From contig JAGRES010000008.1 of NCBI GenBank assembly GCA_020446425.1, positions 186,001-250,000 on the forward strand: a stretch of DNA of 64,000 nt, given 5' to 3'. The stretch is from Sphingobium sp. GTDB lineage: Bacteria > Pseudomonadota > Alphaproteobacteria > Sphingomonadales > Sphingomonadaceae. Under the pieces are notes generated by a model. It ran no database searches. It saw only the letters and a list, made by a program, of their open reading frames with translations, and was not told the origin of the DNA. This document shows, one piece after another, positions 35,188 through 43,527 of the stretch. The first letter of the stretch is position 1, and the number at the start of each line of letters is the position of its first letter. The position numbers and the translations under genes were made by a program.

Positions 35188-35892
35188 ATGAGCGCGCAGA
35201 CCATCCGCATAGCCAGCTACAATATCCGCAAAGCCATAGGCACGGACCGCCGCCGCAATCCTGAACGGATAATCGCGGTACTGGCCGAACTCGACGCCGA
35301 TATCATCGCTTTGCAAGAGGCCGACCGCCGTTTTGGCCCGCGCATTGCCGCCATTCCGCCGATGCTGCTCGATCATCATAGCGATTATAAACCCGCGCCG
35401 CTCAATGTGCAGACGGACAGCATTGGCTGGCACGGCAACGCCATTTTGGTGCGCAAATCGGCGCAGATCGTGATGAGCGACATCATCCACCTGCCCTATC
35501 TGGAGCCGCGCGGTGCGGTCGTCGCCCATGTGGACTTTGGCCACGCTGAACTGCGCCTGTTCGGCATGCATCTCGACTTGTCCGGGCTGTGGCGCAGGAA
35601 ACAGGCCGCCGCCGTCATTCATGCCTATGGATTGAACAACGAGATACCGACGCTGCTGGCCGGTGACCTTAACGAATGGAGCGCAGCGCGCGGATGCCTC
35701 GCCGATTTCGGACGTCATTTCCACTTCGCGCCTTGCGGACGCAGCTTCCATGCGCAGCGGCCCGTCGCACAGCTCGACCGTATCATGCATTGCGGTCAGC
35801 TGGAGCTACTCGATTGCGGCGTGCACGACAGCATATTGGCGCGCCGCGCCTCCGATCATCTGCCGATATGGGCGGATGTTCGCCTCAAATAA
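35188..35892 (+). CDS. Endonuclease/exonuclease/phosphatase family protein
   Basis: This 234-residue enzyme has the EEP fold. Motifs in order are RIASYNIRKAIGTDRRRNPE, ALQEADRRFG (Glu metal ligand), FGMHLDLSG, LLAGDLNEWSA and the final SDHLPIWADV with catalytic Asp-His. Family members hydrolyse DNA, RNA or phosphoesters of lipids and sugars; the substrate here cannot be told. No signal peptide is evident, so it is likely cytoplasmic. It starts 57 bp beyond the transposon end, and some of its native promoter may be in or beyond the insertion. Confidence 0.87.
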   Translation: MSAQTIRIASYNIRKAIGTDRRRNPERIIAVLAELDADIIALQEADRRFGPRIAAIPPMLLDHHSDYKPAPLNVQTDSIGWHGNAILVRKSAQIVMSDIIHLPYLEPRGAVVAHVDFGHAELRLFGMHLDLSGLWRRKQAAAVIHAYGLNNEIPTLLAGDLNEWSAARGCLADFGRHFHFAPCGRSFHAQRPVAQLDRIMHCGQLELLDCGVHDSILARRASDHLPIWADVRLK

Positions 35893-35897
35893 GCGGA

Positions 35898-37304
35898 TTA
35901 GTCTCCGGTCAGGATACGATCGACCAGCTGCTTTACCGTCGGCACGAAACCGTTGGAATAGAACGGGTCCTGCTTGAACTTGTACGCGCCATGCCCGGCG
36001 AACATCAGATTCTGGTCCGGGTCGCCGCCATGCACGATATCCTGCAATGTTTTCTGGATGCAGAAGCTGCGCGGGTCGGCCAGACGCCCGGTCGTGTTGT
36101 CGTCATAGTCCTTCCATGACGAAAAGCCGCAATGCGACAGGCAGCCCATGCAATCGGTCTGATCCTTGCGGATCTCTGCTCGCTCTTCGTCGGTCACGAA
36201 CACCAGCGTATTGTCCGGCGTCTTCAGCGCATTGGTGAAGCCCGCACCGACCCATTGCCGCGCGCGTTGCAGGTCATTGGGCGTCACCCAGAAATTCTTG
36301 CCCTTCACACCAACATCGAGCTGGTGCGTATGATCGCCAGCCTGTTCCCTGCTGAAGGCGATCTGGCGTTCCGAACGTGCTTCCAGGCTGCGCAGGAACG
36401 GAGTGCGCACTGCCGACGAGTAAAATCCGGTGGGAGAAAAGCGATGCAGCAGGATATCGCCTTCATCCAGCGTCGTCAGCTTGTCCTTCCAGAGCTGCGG
36501 GATTGGGCTTTCCTGCGTCAGAAGCGGGCGTGTGCCGAATTGAAAGGCGATGCTGCCCAGCTCGGGATTGTCGATCCAGTCGCTCCAGTCGCGCAGATAC
36601 CAGACGCCGCCGGCCATCACGATGGGTACGTCGTCGGAAATCCCGCCCTCGCGCATGGTGTCGCGCAGCGCCTTGACGCGCGGATAGGGGTCTTCCGGCT
36701 TGGTCGGATCCTCGGCGTTTGAAAGGCCATTGTGGCCCCCTGCCAGCCACGGGTCTTCGTAAACGACCGCGGCCAGCCATTCCGCCGCCTTGCTGTATGC
36801 GCGTTTCCACAGCGCACGAAACGCGCGGCCGGAGCTGACGATAGGCAGGTAATAGACGCCATATTGCGCCGCGATCTCGCTCAGCTTGTAGGGCATGCCC
36901 GCGCCGCAGGTAACGCCGTTGATCATTCCCTTGGTGCGTTCCAGCACACCGTGCAGCACCCGCTGCGCGCCGCCCATTTCCCACAGCACATTGATATTGA
37001 TGGCACCCTTGCCGCCCGCGATCTCGAAGGCGCGCTTCACCTGCTCCACCGCACCGTCGATGGCATAGGCGATCAGCTCCTCATGCCGTTCGGCGCGCGT
37101 GCGGCCATGATAGATTTGCGGGATCGGATTGCCCATCGCGTCATAGCTGTCGGCGTTCACGGCAGAAACTGTGCCGATGCCGCCAGCCGCTGCCCATGCG
37201 CCGGAGCTCATATGATTGGAAACCGCTACGCCCTTGCCACCTTCTACCAGCGGCCAGACCTCACGGCCGCCATATATGATGGGTTTTACACCCTTGAATG
37301 TCAT
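35898..37304 (-). CDS. NAD(P)H-dependent flavin oxidoreductase (nitronate monooxygenase-like) with cysteine-rich tail
   Basis: The 468-residue protein has the TIM-barrel fold of 2-nitropropane dioxygenase-like enzymes, with GGIGTVSAVNADSYDAMGNP near the N-terminus, the mid-barrel segments YLPIVSSGRAF and AGGHNGLSN, and VPIVMAGGVW and AFQFGTRPLLTQE as the FMN phosphate site. After the barrel comes a tail of about 130 residues with DCMGCLSHCGFSSW and a further Cys (RSFCIQK), which could bind a metal or iron-sulfur cluster. ATG 37304 has AGGAG upstream. A 13-bp palindrome lies in the promoter region. Confidence 0.83.
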   Translation of the reverse strand: MTFKGVKPIIYGGREVWPLVEGGKGVAVSNHMSSGAWAAAGGIGTVSAVNADSYDAMGNPIPQIYHGRTRAERHEELIAYAIDGAVEQVKRAFEIAGGKGAININVLWEMGGAQRVLHGVLERTKGMINGVTCGAGMPYKLSEIAAQYGVYYLPIVSSGRAFRALWKRAYSKAAEWLAAVVYEDPWLAGGHNGLSNAEDPTKPEDPYPRVKALRDTMREGGISDDVPIVMAGGVWYLRDWSDWIDNPELGSIAFQFGTRPLLTQESPIPQLWKDKLTTLDEGDILLHRFSPTGFYSSAVRTPFLRSLEARSERQIAFSREQAGDHTHQLDVGVKGKNFWVTPNDLQRARQWVGAGFTNALKTPDNTLVFVTDEERAEIRKDQTDCMGCLSHCGFSSWKDYDDNTTGRLADPRSFCIQKTLQDIVHGGDPDQNLMFAGHGAYKFKQDPFYSNGFVPTVKQLVDRILTGD

Positions 37305-37330
37305 TTCTGCTCCTAAAATCCGCGCGATTT

Positions 37331-37343
37331 CGTCAATTTGACG
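37331..37343. promoter_or_regulatory. Palindromic operator candidate upstream of the flavin oxidoreductase
   Basis: CGTCAATTTGACG is a perfect inverted repeat about one central base, 27 bp upstream of ATG 37304. The size and the TCAA/TTGA arms are like MarR- or TetR-type operators. No regulator gene is adjacent. Confidence 0.45.
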
Positions 37344-37409
37344 CAGCCTATAGCAAGTTTTCCGGGGCGCGCATGGAAAATCTGAAACAGGCTTGTAAAG
37401 AACTATGGA

Positions 37410-38561
37410 TCATGGCGTCAAAATATGCGGGCGCCCCATGGCGGAGCCATAGAGCGCAGCATATCGGGCAACCATGTCGGCTTCGCAATAATCACTACGA
37501 GCCCGTTCGCGATTATCCTGCCCGATGGTATGACGCAGCGCTGGATCGGCGATCAGGCTGGAAAACGCATCTGCTATCGCCTGTTCGTCCGTCACAGGAA
37601 CCACGAACGGCACGTTGCTCTTCGCCACCATATTGCGAACATCGCCTACATCGGTCGACACAGCGGGCAGCCCTGCCGCCATGGCTTCGACTAGCGAGAT
37701 CGGAAACTGCTCGCTGTCGGATGACAGTGCGAAGATATCGAACAGACCGATATATTTCCATGGATCAGGCAGGAAACCGGGCATGCAGAGCGCGTCAAAA
37801 CCAACAGCGTGCGCCTGTTGCTCAATCGATTCGCGCTCCGGCCCTTCCCCGACAATGACGAGCTGGACCCGGTCTTTGAATGGCGTCAGCACCCTCACCA
37901 GCCGTGGCAAATTCTTGACCGCGCGCAGCCCGGCCAGCGTGCCGACCACCAGCTTTCCTTCAGCCCGGTGAAAACCGGGGATAGCATCGCTGGCTGGCTG
38001 GCGTGCATAAGCATCGACATCAATGCCATTGAAGATAAGCTGCACCTGACGCTCCGGCCTGCGCCATATATCCTGTGCGATCCGATCCAGATTGCGTGAT
38101 GGCACCACCAGCGCATGCGCGCTGCCCAGCGCCAGACGACGGAAAATGTTGCGCTTGGCCTTGAGGCGATGCGCTTCGTCCTCATTGAATCCGTCTTCAT
38201 GATGAATGAGCGGCGGCAGGTGCATGAAGGGCGAAAATATGCGATGCGCCATGACGGCGTCCATCGCACCCCAATTATAGGTCAGGACAAGGTCGAACTC
38301 CTGCATATATCGCGCCCATTCCCGATAGCGTCGCAATCCGGGCATGCCATGCAGCGATGGCGCGGCTTTCTTGGGGAAATCGCAGGGCACATCGCCCGAT
38401 ATGGCCTTGGCAGCGCCCATGGCGTCATGATCGGCGCTGACGACGGTATGATGTAGTCTGTTACCCCAGATATTCATCAGGCGGACGGCCCGTGCTTCCT
38501 TACCGCCCAGATTAAAGCCGCTATGCAGGTGCAATATGCGCGGCCTGCCTTTTTCAGCCAC
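37410..38561 (-). CDS. GT4-family glycosyltransferase
   Basis: This 383-residue GT-B enzyme transfers a sugar from a nucleotide donor, probably to a surface glycan. The N-terminal half has ILHLHSGFNLGGKEARAV, with a basic loop. The C-terminal half has VVGTLAGLRAVKNLPRLV, VIVGEGPERESIE, and the GT4 donor site EQFPISLVEAMAAGLPAVST. The likely start is GTG 38561, overlapping the hydrolase stop by 8 bp; the ORF extension to 38639 is not protein-like. No other polysaccharide genes lie beside it. Confidence 0.85.
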   Translation of the reverse strand: MAEKGRPRILHLHSGFNLGGKEARAVRLMNIWGNRLHHTVVSADHDAMGAAKAISGDVPCDFPKKAAPSLHGMPGLRRYREWARYMQEFDLVLTYNWGAMDAVMAHRIFSPFMHLPPLIHHEDGFNEDEAHRLKAKRNIFRRLALGSAHALVVPSRNLDRIAQDIWRRPERQVQLIFNGIDVDAYARQPASDAIPGFHRAEGKLVVGTLAGLRAVKNLPRLVRVLTPFKDRVQLVIVGEGPERESIEQQAHAVGFDALCMPGFLPDPWKYIGLFDIFALSSDSEQFPISLVEAMAAGLPAVSTDVGDVRNMVAKSNVPFVVPVTDEQAIADAFSSLIADPALRHTIGQDNRERARSDYCEADMVARYAALYGSAMGRPHILTP

Positions 38562-39432
38562 GCGCCAGTACCCGCTCCAGCAGACGGTCGATCCCGGCGA
38601 TGGCTTCCGGCTCATCGAGGGTCGGCGCATGGCCGACACGCGGTACCGTCACCAGCTCGGCCGAAGCGCCAATATCCTTCACCATCCGCTGCGCGGTCTT
38701 TTCGCTCATCAGGTCGGACAATTCGCCACGGACGATCAGCGTGGGTATCTCCCTGAACGCCGCCAGCACCGGCCACATATCAAACCCTGCCTCATTGCCG
38801 GGAACTTTCAGCGGATCGGCGATGCGCATGTCATAATCGAGCGAGATGCGCCCATTACTGTTCAGTCGGTTCAGCCGCTTGACCATCGCCAGCCAGTCCT
38901 CCAGCTTGTAATCGGGATAGACGTCTCCGGAACTCTCGGCCAGAGCGCGGGCCGCATGCACCCATGTCGGGTGCGAACCGCCGGTGCCGACATAATTACG
39001 GATACGGTCCAGCCCCGCTTCCTCGATATCCGGGCCAATATCGTTGAGCAGCGCGCCCGCCATTCGATTTGTATGTGTCGGTGCCATCAGCATGGTCAAT
39101 ATGCCGCCCAGCGAGGTGCCGATGGCAACGAAGCGCTGTGGCGCCAGATCCGTCAGCAGACGCTCGATATCCTGCGCATAGGTGAGCGGAACATAGGTCA
39201 TGGGGTCCTTAGCGTAAGCGCTTTCGGCACGCCCGCGCAGTTCCAGACAGACGACACGCCACTGCCCGGCATAGCGGTCGGCAAAATTGGCAAAATCGCG
39301 TGCATTACGCGTCAGTCCAGGCAAGCAGAGAAGCATTGGCCTGCTGGTGTTTTCCGCATCGGCTGGATAGTCGCGATAATGCAGGCGCAGTCCATCATTC
39401 GACCACCAATATTTATCTTCATACTGCGCCAT
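38554..39432 (-). CDS. Alpha/beta hydrolase
   Basis: The 292-residue alpha/beta-fold hydrolase has LLCLPGLTRNARDF (oxyanion region), the nucleophile elbow GTSLGGILT with Ser, an acid in LIVRGELSDLM and a C-terminal His in RVGHAPTLDEPEA. The substrate is unknown. ATG 39432 overlaps or abuts the divergent SelO region, and the ORF extension to 39588 lies within that gene. The stop overlaps the glycosyltransferase start by 8 bp, so the two are translated together. Confidence 0.87.
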   Translation of the reverse strand: MAQYEDKYWWSNDGLRLHYRDYPADAENTSRPMLLCLPGLTRNARDFANFADRYAGQWRVVCLELRGRAESAYAKDPMTYVPLTYAQDIERLLTDLAPQRFVAIGTSLGGILTMLMAPTHTNRMAGALLNDIGPDIEEAGLDRIRNYVGTGGSHPTWVHAARALAESSGDVYPDYKLEDWLAMVKRLNRLNSNGRISLDYDMRIADPLKVPGNEAGFDMWPVLAAFREIPTLIVRGELSDLMSEKTAQRMVKDIGASAELVTVPRVGHAPTLDEPEAIAGIDRLLERVLARG

Positions 39433-39469
39433 GCTTGATCCTTTGATACCCGGTACCCCATATTGCCTT

Positions 39470-40885
39470 ATGATGAGCACCCCGCAACCCGCCAAATATA
39501 GTCCCGCCACCGATATTCTCGATATAGAAGATCTCAGCGATGAGGTGATGGCGGCGAAATTTCCGCAGACCGTCTTGCGCTTTCGCAACGACCGGTGGGC
39601 GGCAACCGTCGGGCTGGATCAGCTCACTGACGACCAATGGGCGCGGCATTTTGGCCGTTTCGAGCCGCTTGAGGCCAATTTGAGGCGTCCGCTTGCGCTG
39701 CGCTATCACGGGCATCAGTTCCGCGTATACAACCCGGATATCGGCGATGGGCGCGGATTCCTGTTCGCTCAGATGCGAGACGGCCAGGGACGATTAATGG
39801 ATCTGGGCACCAAGGGGTCGGGGCAAACACCCTTTAGCCGCTTCGGCGATGGCCGCCTCACGCTGAAAGGTGCGGTTCGCGAAATATTGGCGACCGAAAT
39901 GCTGGAAGCGCTTGGCGTCAATACGTCCAAGACCTTTTCCGTTATTGAGACCGGCGAGCAGCTCGATCGCAACGATGAACCCTCCCCCACCCGCTCGGCA
40001 GTGCTGGTGCGGTTGTCTCACTCGCATATTCGCATCGGCAGCTTTCAACGGGCAGCCGCCCTGCAGGACGAAGCCTTATTGCGCAGTCTTGTCGATTATG
40101 CCCTGACCCGGCTCTATGATGTCACACCGGACGAAAATCCGGCGGCGCAGCTGCTCAATCTTGTTGTGGAACGCACCGCTGATCTGGCCGCCAGCTATAT
40201 GATCGCCGGTTTCGTTCATGGCGTGCTCAACAGCGACAACATCAACATCACCGGCGAAAGCTTCGACTATGGTCCCTGGCGTTTCACGCCCTATTGGGAC
40301 GCCGGTTTCACGGCCGCCTATTTCGATCATCAGGGCCTTTACGCCTTTGGGCGGCAGGCCGAGGCCATTCACTGGGATGCGATGCAGCTTGCGCTATCCC
40401 TGCGCGGCATGAGCGAAACCGAGCCTCTGGTCGACGCGCTCAATCGCTTCCCAGAGCTTTACGCCAGTGCAATGCGCCGCCGTTTCTGTTGGCGGTTGGG
40501 CGTCGAACAACCGAAGGATCAGGGAAAAACCACGGAATTGCTGGAATCAGCCGTACGCGCGATGATCGAGAGCGAAACGATGATCGACCGGTTTTTCTTT
40601 GATTGGCGCGGGGGTCAGGTGCGCACAGGCGAAGCGCAGCGGCTTTATTTGAGACCCGAATGGGATCGGTTCAGGGAGCTGGCCGCTTCCTGCGAAGCTA
40701 CAGCCCCCCTCGACCATGACTACTGGGCGCAGCCCGCGCCTTGTTCCATGCATATCGACGAAGTGGAAGCCCTCTGGGCCGCCATAGACGAGCGCGACGA
40801 CTGGGACCCACTTTACAGGAAAATCGAGGCCATTCGCCAGATGGGTGAAGCCTGCTGCATCCCCTTCCATAGCCCCGAAAAATAG
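39470..40885 (+). CDS. selO: SelO/YdiU protein adenylyltransferase
   Basis: SelO is a pseudokinase-fold enzyme that moves AMP onto protein Ser/Thr/Tyr during redox stress. The 471-residue protein has the family blocks LRYHGHQFRVYNP, LMDLGTKGSGQTPFSRFGDG, TLKGAVREILATEM, HGVLNSDNINITGESFDYGP and PYWDAGFT. The length matches bacterial YdiU. Starts at ATG 39470 or 39473; the ORF's first ATG at 39431 overlaps the divergent hydrolase start and is disfavoured. It is followed by astD after 16 bp. Confidence 0.9.
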   Translation: MMSTPQPAKYSPATDILDIEDLSDEVMAAKFPQTVLRFRNDRWAATVGLDQLTDDQWARHFGRFEPLEANLRRPLALRYHGHQFRVYNPDIGDGRGFLFAQMRDGQGRLMDLGTKGSGQTPFSRFGDGRLTLKGAVREILATEMLEALGVNTSKTFSVIETGEQLDRNDEPSPTRSAVLVRLSHSHIRIGSFQRAAALQDEALLRSLVDYALTRLYDVTPDENPAAQLLNLVVERTADLAASYMIAGFVHGVLNSDNINITGESFDYGPWRFTPYWDAGFTAAYFDHQGLYAFGRQAEAIHWDAMQLALSLRGMSETEPLVDALNRFPELYASAMRRRFCWRLGVEQPKDQGKTTELLESAVRAMIESETMIDRFFFDWRGGQVRTGEAQRLYLRPEWDRFRELAASCEATAPLDHDYWAQPAPCSMHIDEVEALWAAIDERDDWDPLYRKIEAIRQMGEACCIPFHSPEK

Positions 40886-40901
40886 GGCATATCAGGCGGC
40901 A

Positions 40902-42335
40902 ATGACAGAAAAACTATTATCATATGAGCCTGCCACAGGGTCGCTTTTGTGGGAGGGGGAGCATAGCGATGTCACCGCCGAGGTTGAACGGGCGGCGTCA
41001 GCGTGGATGCACTGGGCGGCCAAGCCCGCTACCTTCCGTATCGAGACCATGCGGCGCTTCGCCAATGTGGTACGCGCCAAGGAAGAAGAACTCGCAGACA
41101 TTATCGCGCGTGAGACCGGTAAGCCGCTGTGGGAAGCGCATACGGAAGTCACCGCCGTCATTGGCAAGGTCGATATCTCCATCGCCGCCTATTCCGAACG
41201 CACCGGCCAGCGCCGTCTGGAAGGCGCGATGGGCGCGAAACAGAATTTGCGGCACAAACCCCATGGCGTCATGGCCGTTCTGGGCCCCTATAATTTCCCC
41301 GCGCACCTGCCCAATGGCCATATTGTTCCGGCGCTGATCGCCGGTAACGGAATAGTGTTCAAACCCTCGGAAAAAACGCCCGCGACCGCCGCGATGCTGG
41401 TTGATCTCTATCATGAGGCCGGCGTTCCCAGGGATCTGGTGCGCCTGGTTATCGGCGGATCTGATGCGGGCAAGGCTCTGGTGGAGCACCCTCTGGTCAA
41501 CGGCATATTGTTCACCGGATCGGCGCGCACCGGCATCGCCATCAACCGTGCGCTCGCCAGCAACCCCGAAAAGATTGTGGCGCTGGAAATGGGCGGCAAT
41601 AATCCGATTGTGGTGTGGGACACACCTGATCTCGCCACCGCTGCGACGGTCATCGTGCAATCCGCCTTCACCTCAGCCGGGCAGCGCTGCACGGCGGCTA
41701 GGCGCCTCATCCTGCGTGACAGCATGACGAAACCGTTGATGGACGAGCTGACCAAGATCACGGACAGGCTGATTCTCGACCACCCACATGCTGACCCGGC
41801 TCCGTTCATGGGGCCGGTTATCGACGACCAGGCAGCCGATGGCCTGACCGAGAGTTTTCTGACCCTGATGAGCATGGGCGGCAAGCCGGTTCGCCATATG
41901 CAGCGCCCCAAAGGCGAGCTGCCCTTCGTGTCGCCCGCGATCATCGACGTCACCAATGTGGCGGAGCGCCCGGACATCGAGCTGTTTGGCCCGCTTTTGC
42001 AGGTTGTTCAGGTCAGCGACTTCGACAGCGCCATTCGCGAAGCCAATGCCACGCGCTATGGCCTCTCGGCCTCGCTTCTGGGCGGATCGCCGGAGCAATA
42101 TGACCAGTTCTGGGCCAGCGTCCGCGCCGGCATCGTCAACTGGAATGGGCCTACTAACGGCGCGTCTTCGGCCGCACCCTTCGGCGGCGTTGGCGTATCG
42201 GGTAATCATCGGCCAAGCGCCTATTATGCGGCGGATTATTGCGCCTACCCGGTTGCTTCCTCCGAAGCGGAGCAACTCAGGGCATCCATTGGCGTCGGGC
42301 TTGCTGCCGTCGATACCACTGGTATGGGCGACTGA
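40902..42335 (+). CDS. astD: N-succinylglutamate 5-semialdehyde dehydrogenase
   Basis: AstD catalyses step 4 of the arginine succinyltransferase pathway, oxidising the semialdehyde with NAD. The 477-residue protein has VLGPYNFPAHLPNGHIVPAL and GIVFKPSEKTP, the general-base Glu in ALEMGGNNPI, and the nucleophile Cys in SAGQRCTAARRL. The start ATG 40902 has AGG 7 bp upstream; the ORF extension to 40845 lies inside selO. Other ast genes are not in the window. Confidence 0.85.
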   Translation: MTEKLLSYEPATGSLLWEGEHSDVTAEVERAASAWMHWAAKPATFRIETMRRFANVVRAKEEELADIIARETGKPLWEAHTEVTAVIGKVDISIAAYSERTGQRRLEGAMGAKQNLRHKPHGVMAVLGPYNFPAHLPNGHIVPALIAGNGIVFKPSEKTPATAAMLVDLYHEAGVPRDLVRLVIGGSDAGKALVEHPLVNGILFTGSARTGIAINRALASNPEKIVALEMGGNNPIVVWDTPDLATAATVIVQSAFTSAGQRCTAARRLILRDSMTKPLMDELTKITDRLILDHPHADPAPFMGPVIDDQAADGLTESFLTLMSMGGKPVRHMQRPKGELPFVSPAIIDVTNVAERPDIELFGPLLQVVQVSDFDSAIREANATRYGLSASLLGGSPEQYDQFWASVRAGIVNWNGPTNGASSAAPFGGVGVSGNHRPSAYYAADYCAYPVASSEAEQLRASIGVGLAAVDTTGMGD

Positions 42336-42429
42336 CAAAACCGAATTTGGTTGGGCGGAATAGTTTTGCTTGGGTCCGATTAAAGGATTGTGCGTTGCGG
42401 TAGCCGCCCCGTCACGCCATCTGGTCATT

Positions 42430-43233
42430 ATGACCGAAGCTGCACCCTCATCTTTTAACGGTACACGCGTAGGAACCGTCTATCTGGTCGGCGCGGGCCC
42501 CGGCGATCCGGAGCTGCTGACGCTGCGCGCGATACGCCTGATCGGTTCTGCTGCGCTGATCGTGCATGATGGCCTGGTGGATGAGGCCATTATGGCGCTT
42601 GCGCCGGACAATGCGCAACGCGTTTCTGTCGCCAAGAGCCGCTCTCGCCACACCATGCCGCAGGAAGCGATCAACGCGTTGCTCGTGCGCGAGGCTCTGG
42701 CCGGGCGCGATGTTGTGCGCCTTAAAGGGGGCGATCCCTTCATTTTCGGGCGCGGCGGCGAAGAAATGGAATCCTGCCGCGAAGCAGGCGTGCCAGTGGA
42801 AGTGGTTCCGGGCATCAGCGCGGCGATAGGCTGCGCCGCCGAGGCCGGCCTTCCCCTCACCCATCGTGGCCTCTCCAGCGCAGTGACCTTCGTTGCGGGC
42901 CAATGCAAGGGCCTGACGGATCAGAACTGGGCTGGCCTTGCGGGCAAGGATCGCACGCTCGTCATCTATATGGGCGTGGCGACCGCGGCGGATATCGCCG
43001 ATAAGCTGATCGCTGACGGCGTTACCCCTGCCATATCCGTCGCTATATTGGAAAAGGGCACCCGCCGCGACAGCAGGACGCTGGTCACGACGCTGGCCGG
43101 GTTGGGCGAAATGGTCGCCCGCGAAAAAGTTCAGAGCCCATCGCTCATTGTTGTCGGCGAAGTTGCGCGCCATGCCGAGGCGCAGGCGCTCTGGTCGCTG
43201 GCGGCGCATCATCAGGTGGAGAATATTGCGTGA
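42430..43233 (+). CDS. cobA: Uroporphyrinogen-III C-methyltransferase
   Basis: The SAM-dependent enzyme makes precorrin-2, the precursor of siroheme needed by the sulfite reductase two genes downstream. The 267-residue protein has VGAGPGDPELLTLRA, RLKGGDPFIFGRGGEE, PGISAAIG and LPLTHRGLSSAVTF, as in SUMT enzymes. ATG 42430 (MTEAAP) is the start. The stop overlaps the GTG start of the DUF2849 gene, so the two are coupled. Confidence 0.95.
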   Translation: MTEAAPSSFNGTRVGTVYLVGAGPGDPELLTLRAIRLIGSAALIVHDGLVDEAIMALAPDNAQRVSVAKSRSRHTMPQEAINALLVREALAGRDVVRLKGGDPFIFGRGGEEMESCREAGVPVEVVPGISAAIGCAAEAGLPLTHRGLSSAVTFVAGQCKGLTDQNWAGLAGKDRTLVIYMGVATAADIADKLIADGVTPAISVAILEKGTRRDSRTLVTTLAGLGEMVAREKVQSPSLIVVGEVARHAEAQALWSLAAHHQVENIA

Positions 43234-43526
43234 AAATCTTGACTGCGAATGACCTCGCCACGGGCGATGTCGTCTGGTGGGCGGGCGATGGGTGGAGCCG
43301 CCTGATCGTCGAAGCCTATGACGTCGGTGAAAAGGGCGAGGATATTGGCCGCCGCGAAGAGGCCGCACGGCGCGTGATCGGCGCCTATGTGATTGATGGC
43401 GAACAGACGGCGGATGGCCCCCGCCCCGCCCATATCAAGGACCGTATTCGTGGCCTCGGCCCCACTGTTCGCCCCGACCTGACTCTCAAGCCTGCCGATC
43501 CCGATATCGGCAAATGGGTGATTTAA
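43230..43526 (+). CDS. DUF2849 family protein in the sulfate-reduction operon
   Basis: This 98-residue protein of unknown function is found next to sulfite reductase genes in alphaproteobacteria. It starts with GTG 43230, overlapping the cobA stop by 4 bp. No membrane segment or catalytic motif is visible; sequences such as DVVWWAGDGWSRLI and PDLTLKPADPDIGKWVI are typical of the family. It may support CysI. Confidence 0.88.
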   Translation: MKILTANDLATGDVVWWAGDGWSRLIVEAYDVGEKGEDIGRREEAARRVIGAYVIDGEQTADGPRPAHIKDRIRGLGPTVRPDLTLKPADPDIGKWVI

Positions 43527-43527
43527 G

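Noticed and set aside
42339-42352. Near-palindrome AACCGAATTTGGTT before cobA
   Set aside because: It has one mismatched pair and no repeat or regulator nearby; kept only as a weak operator candidate.
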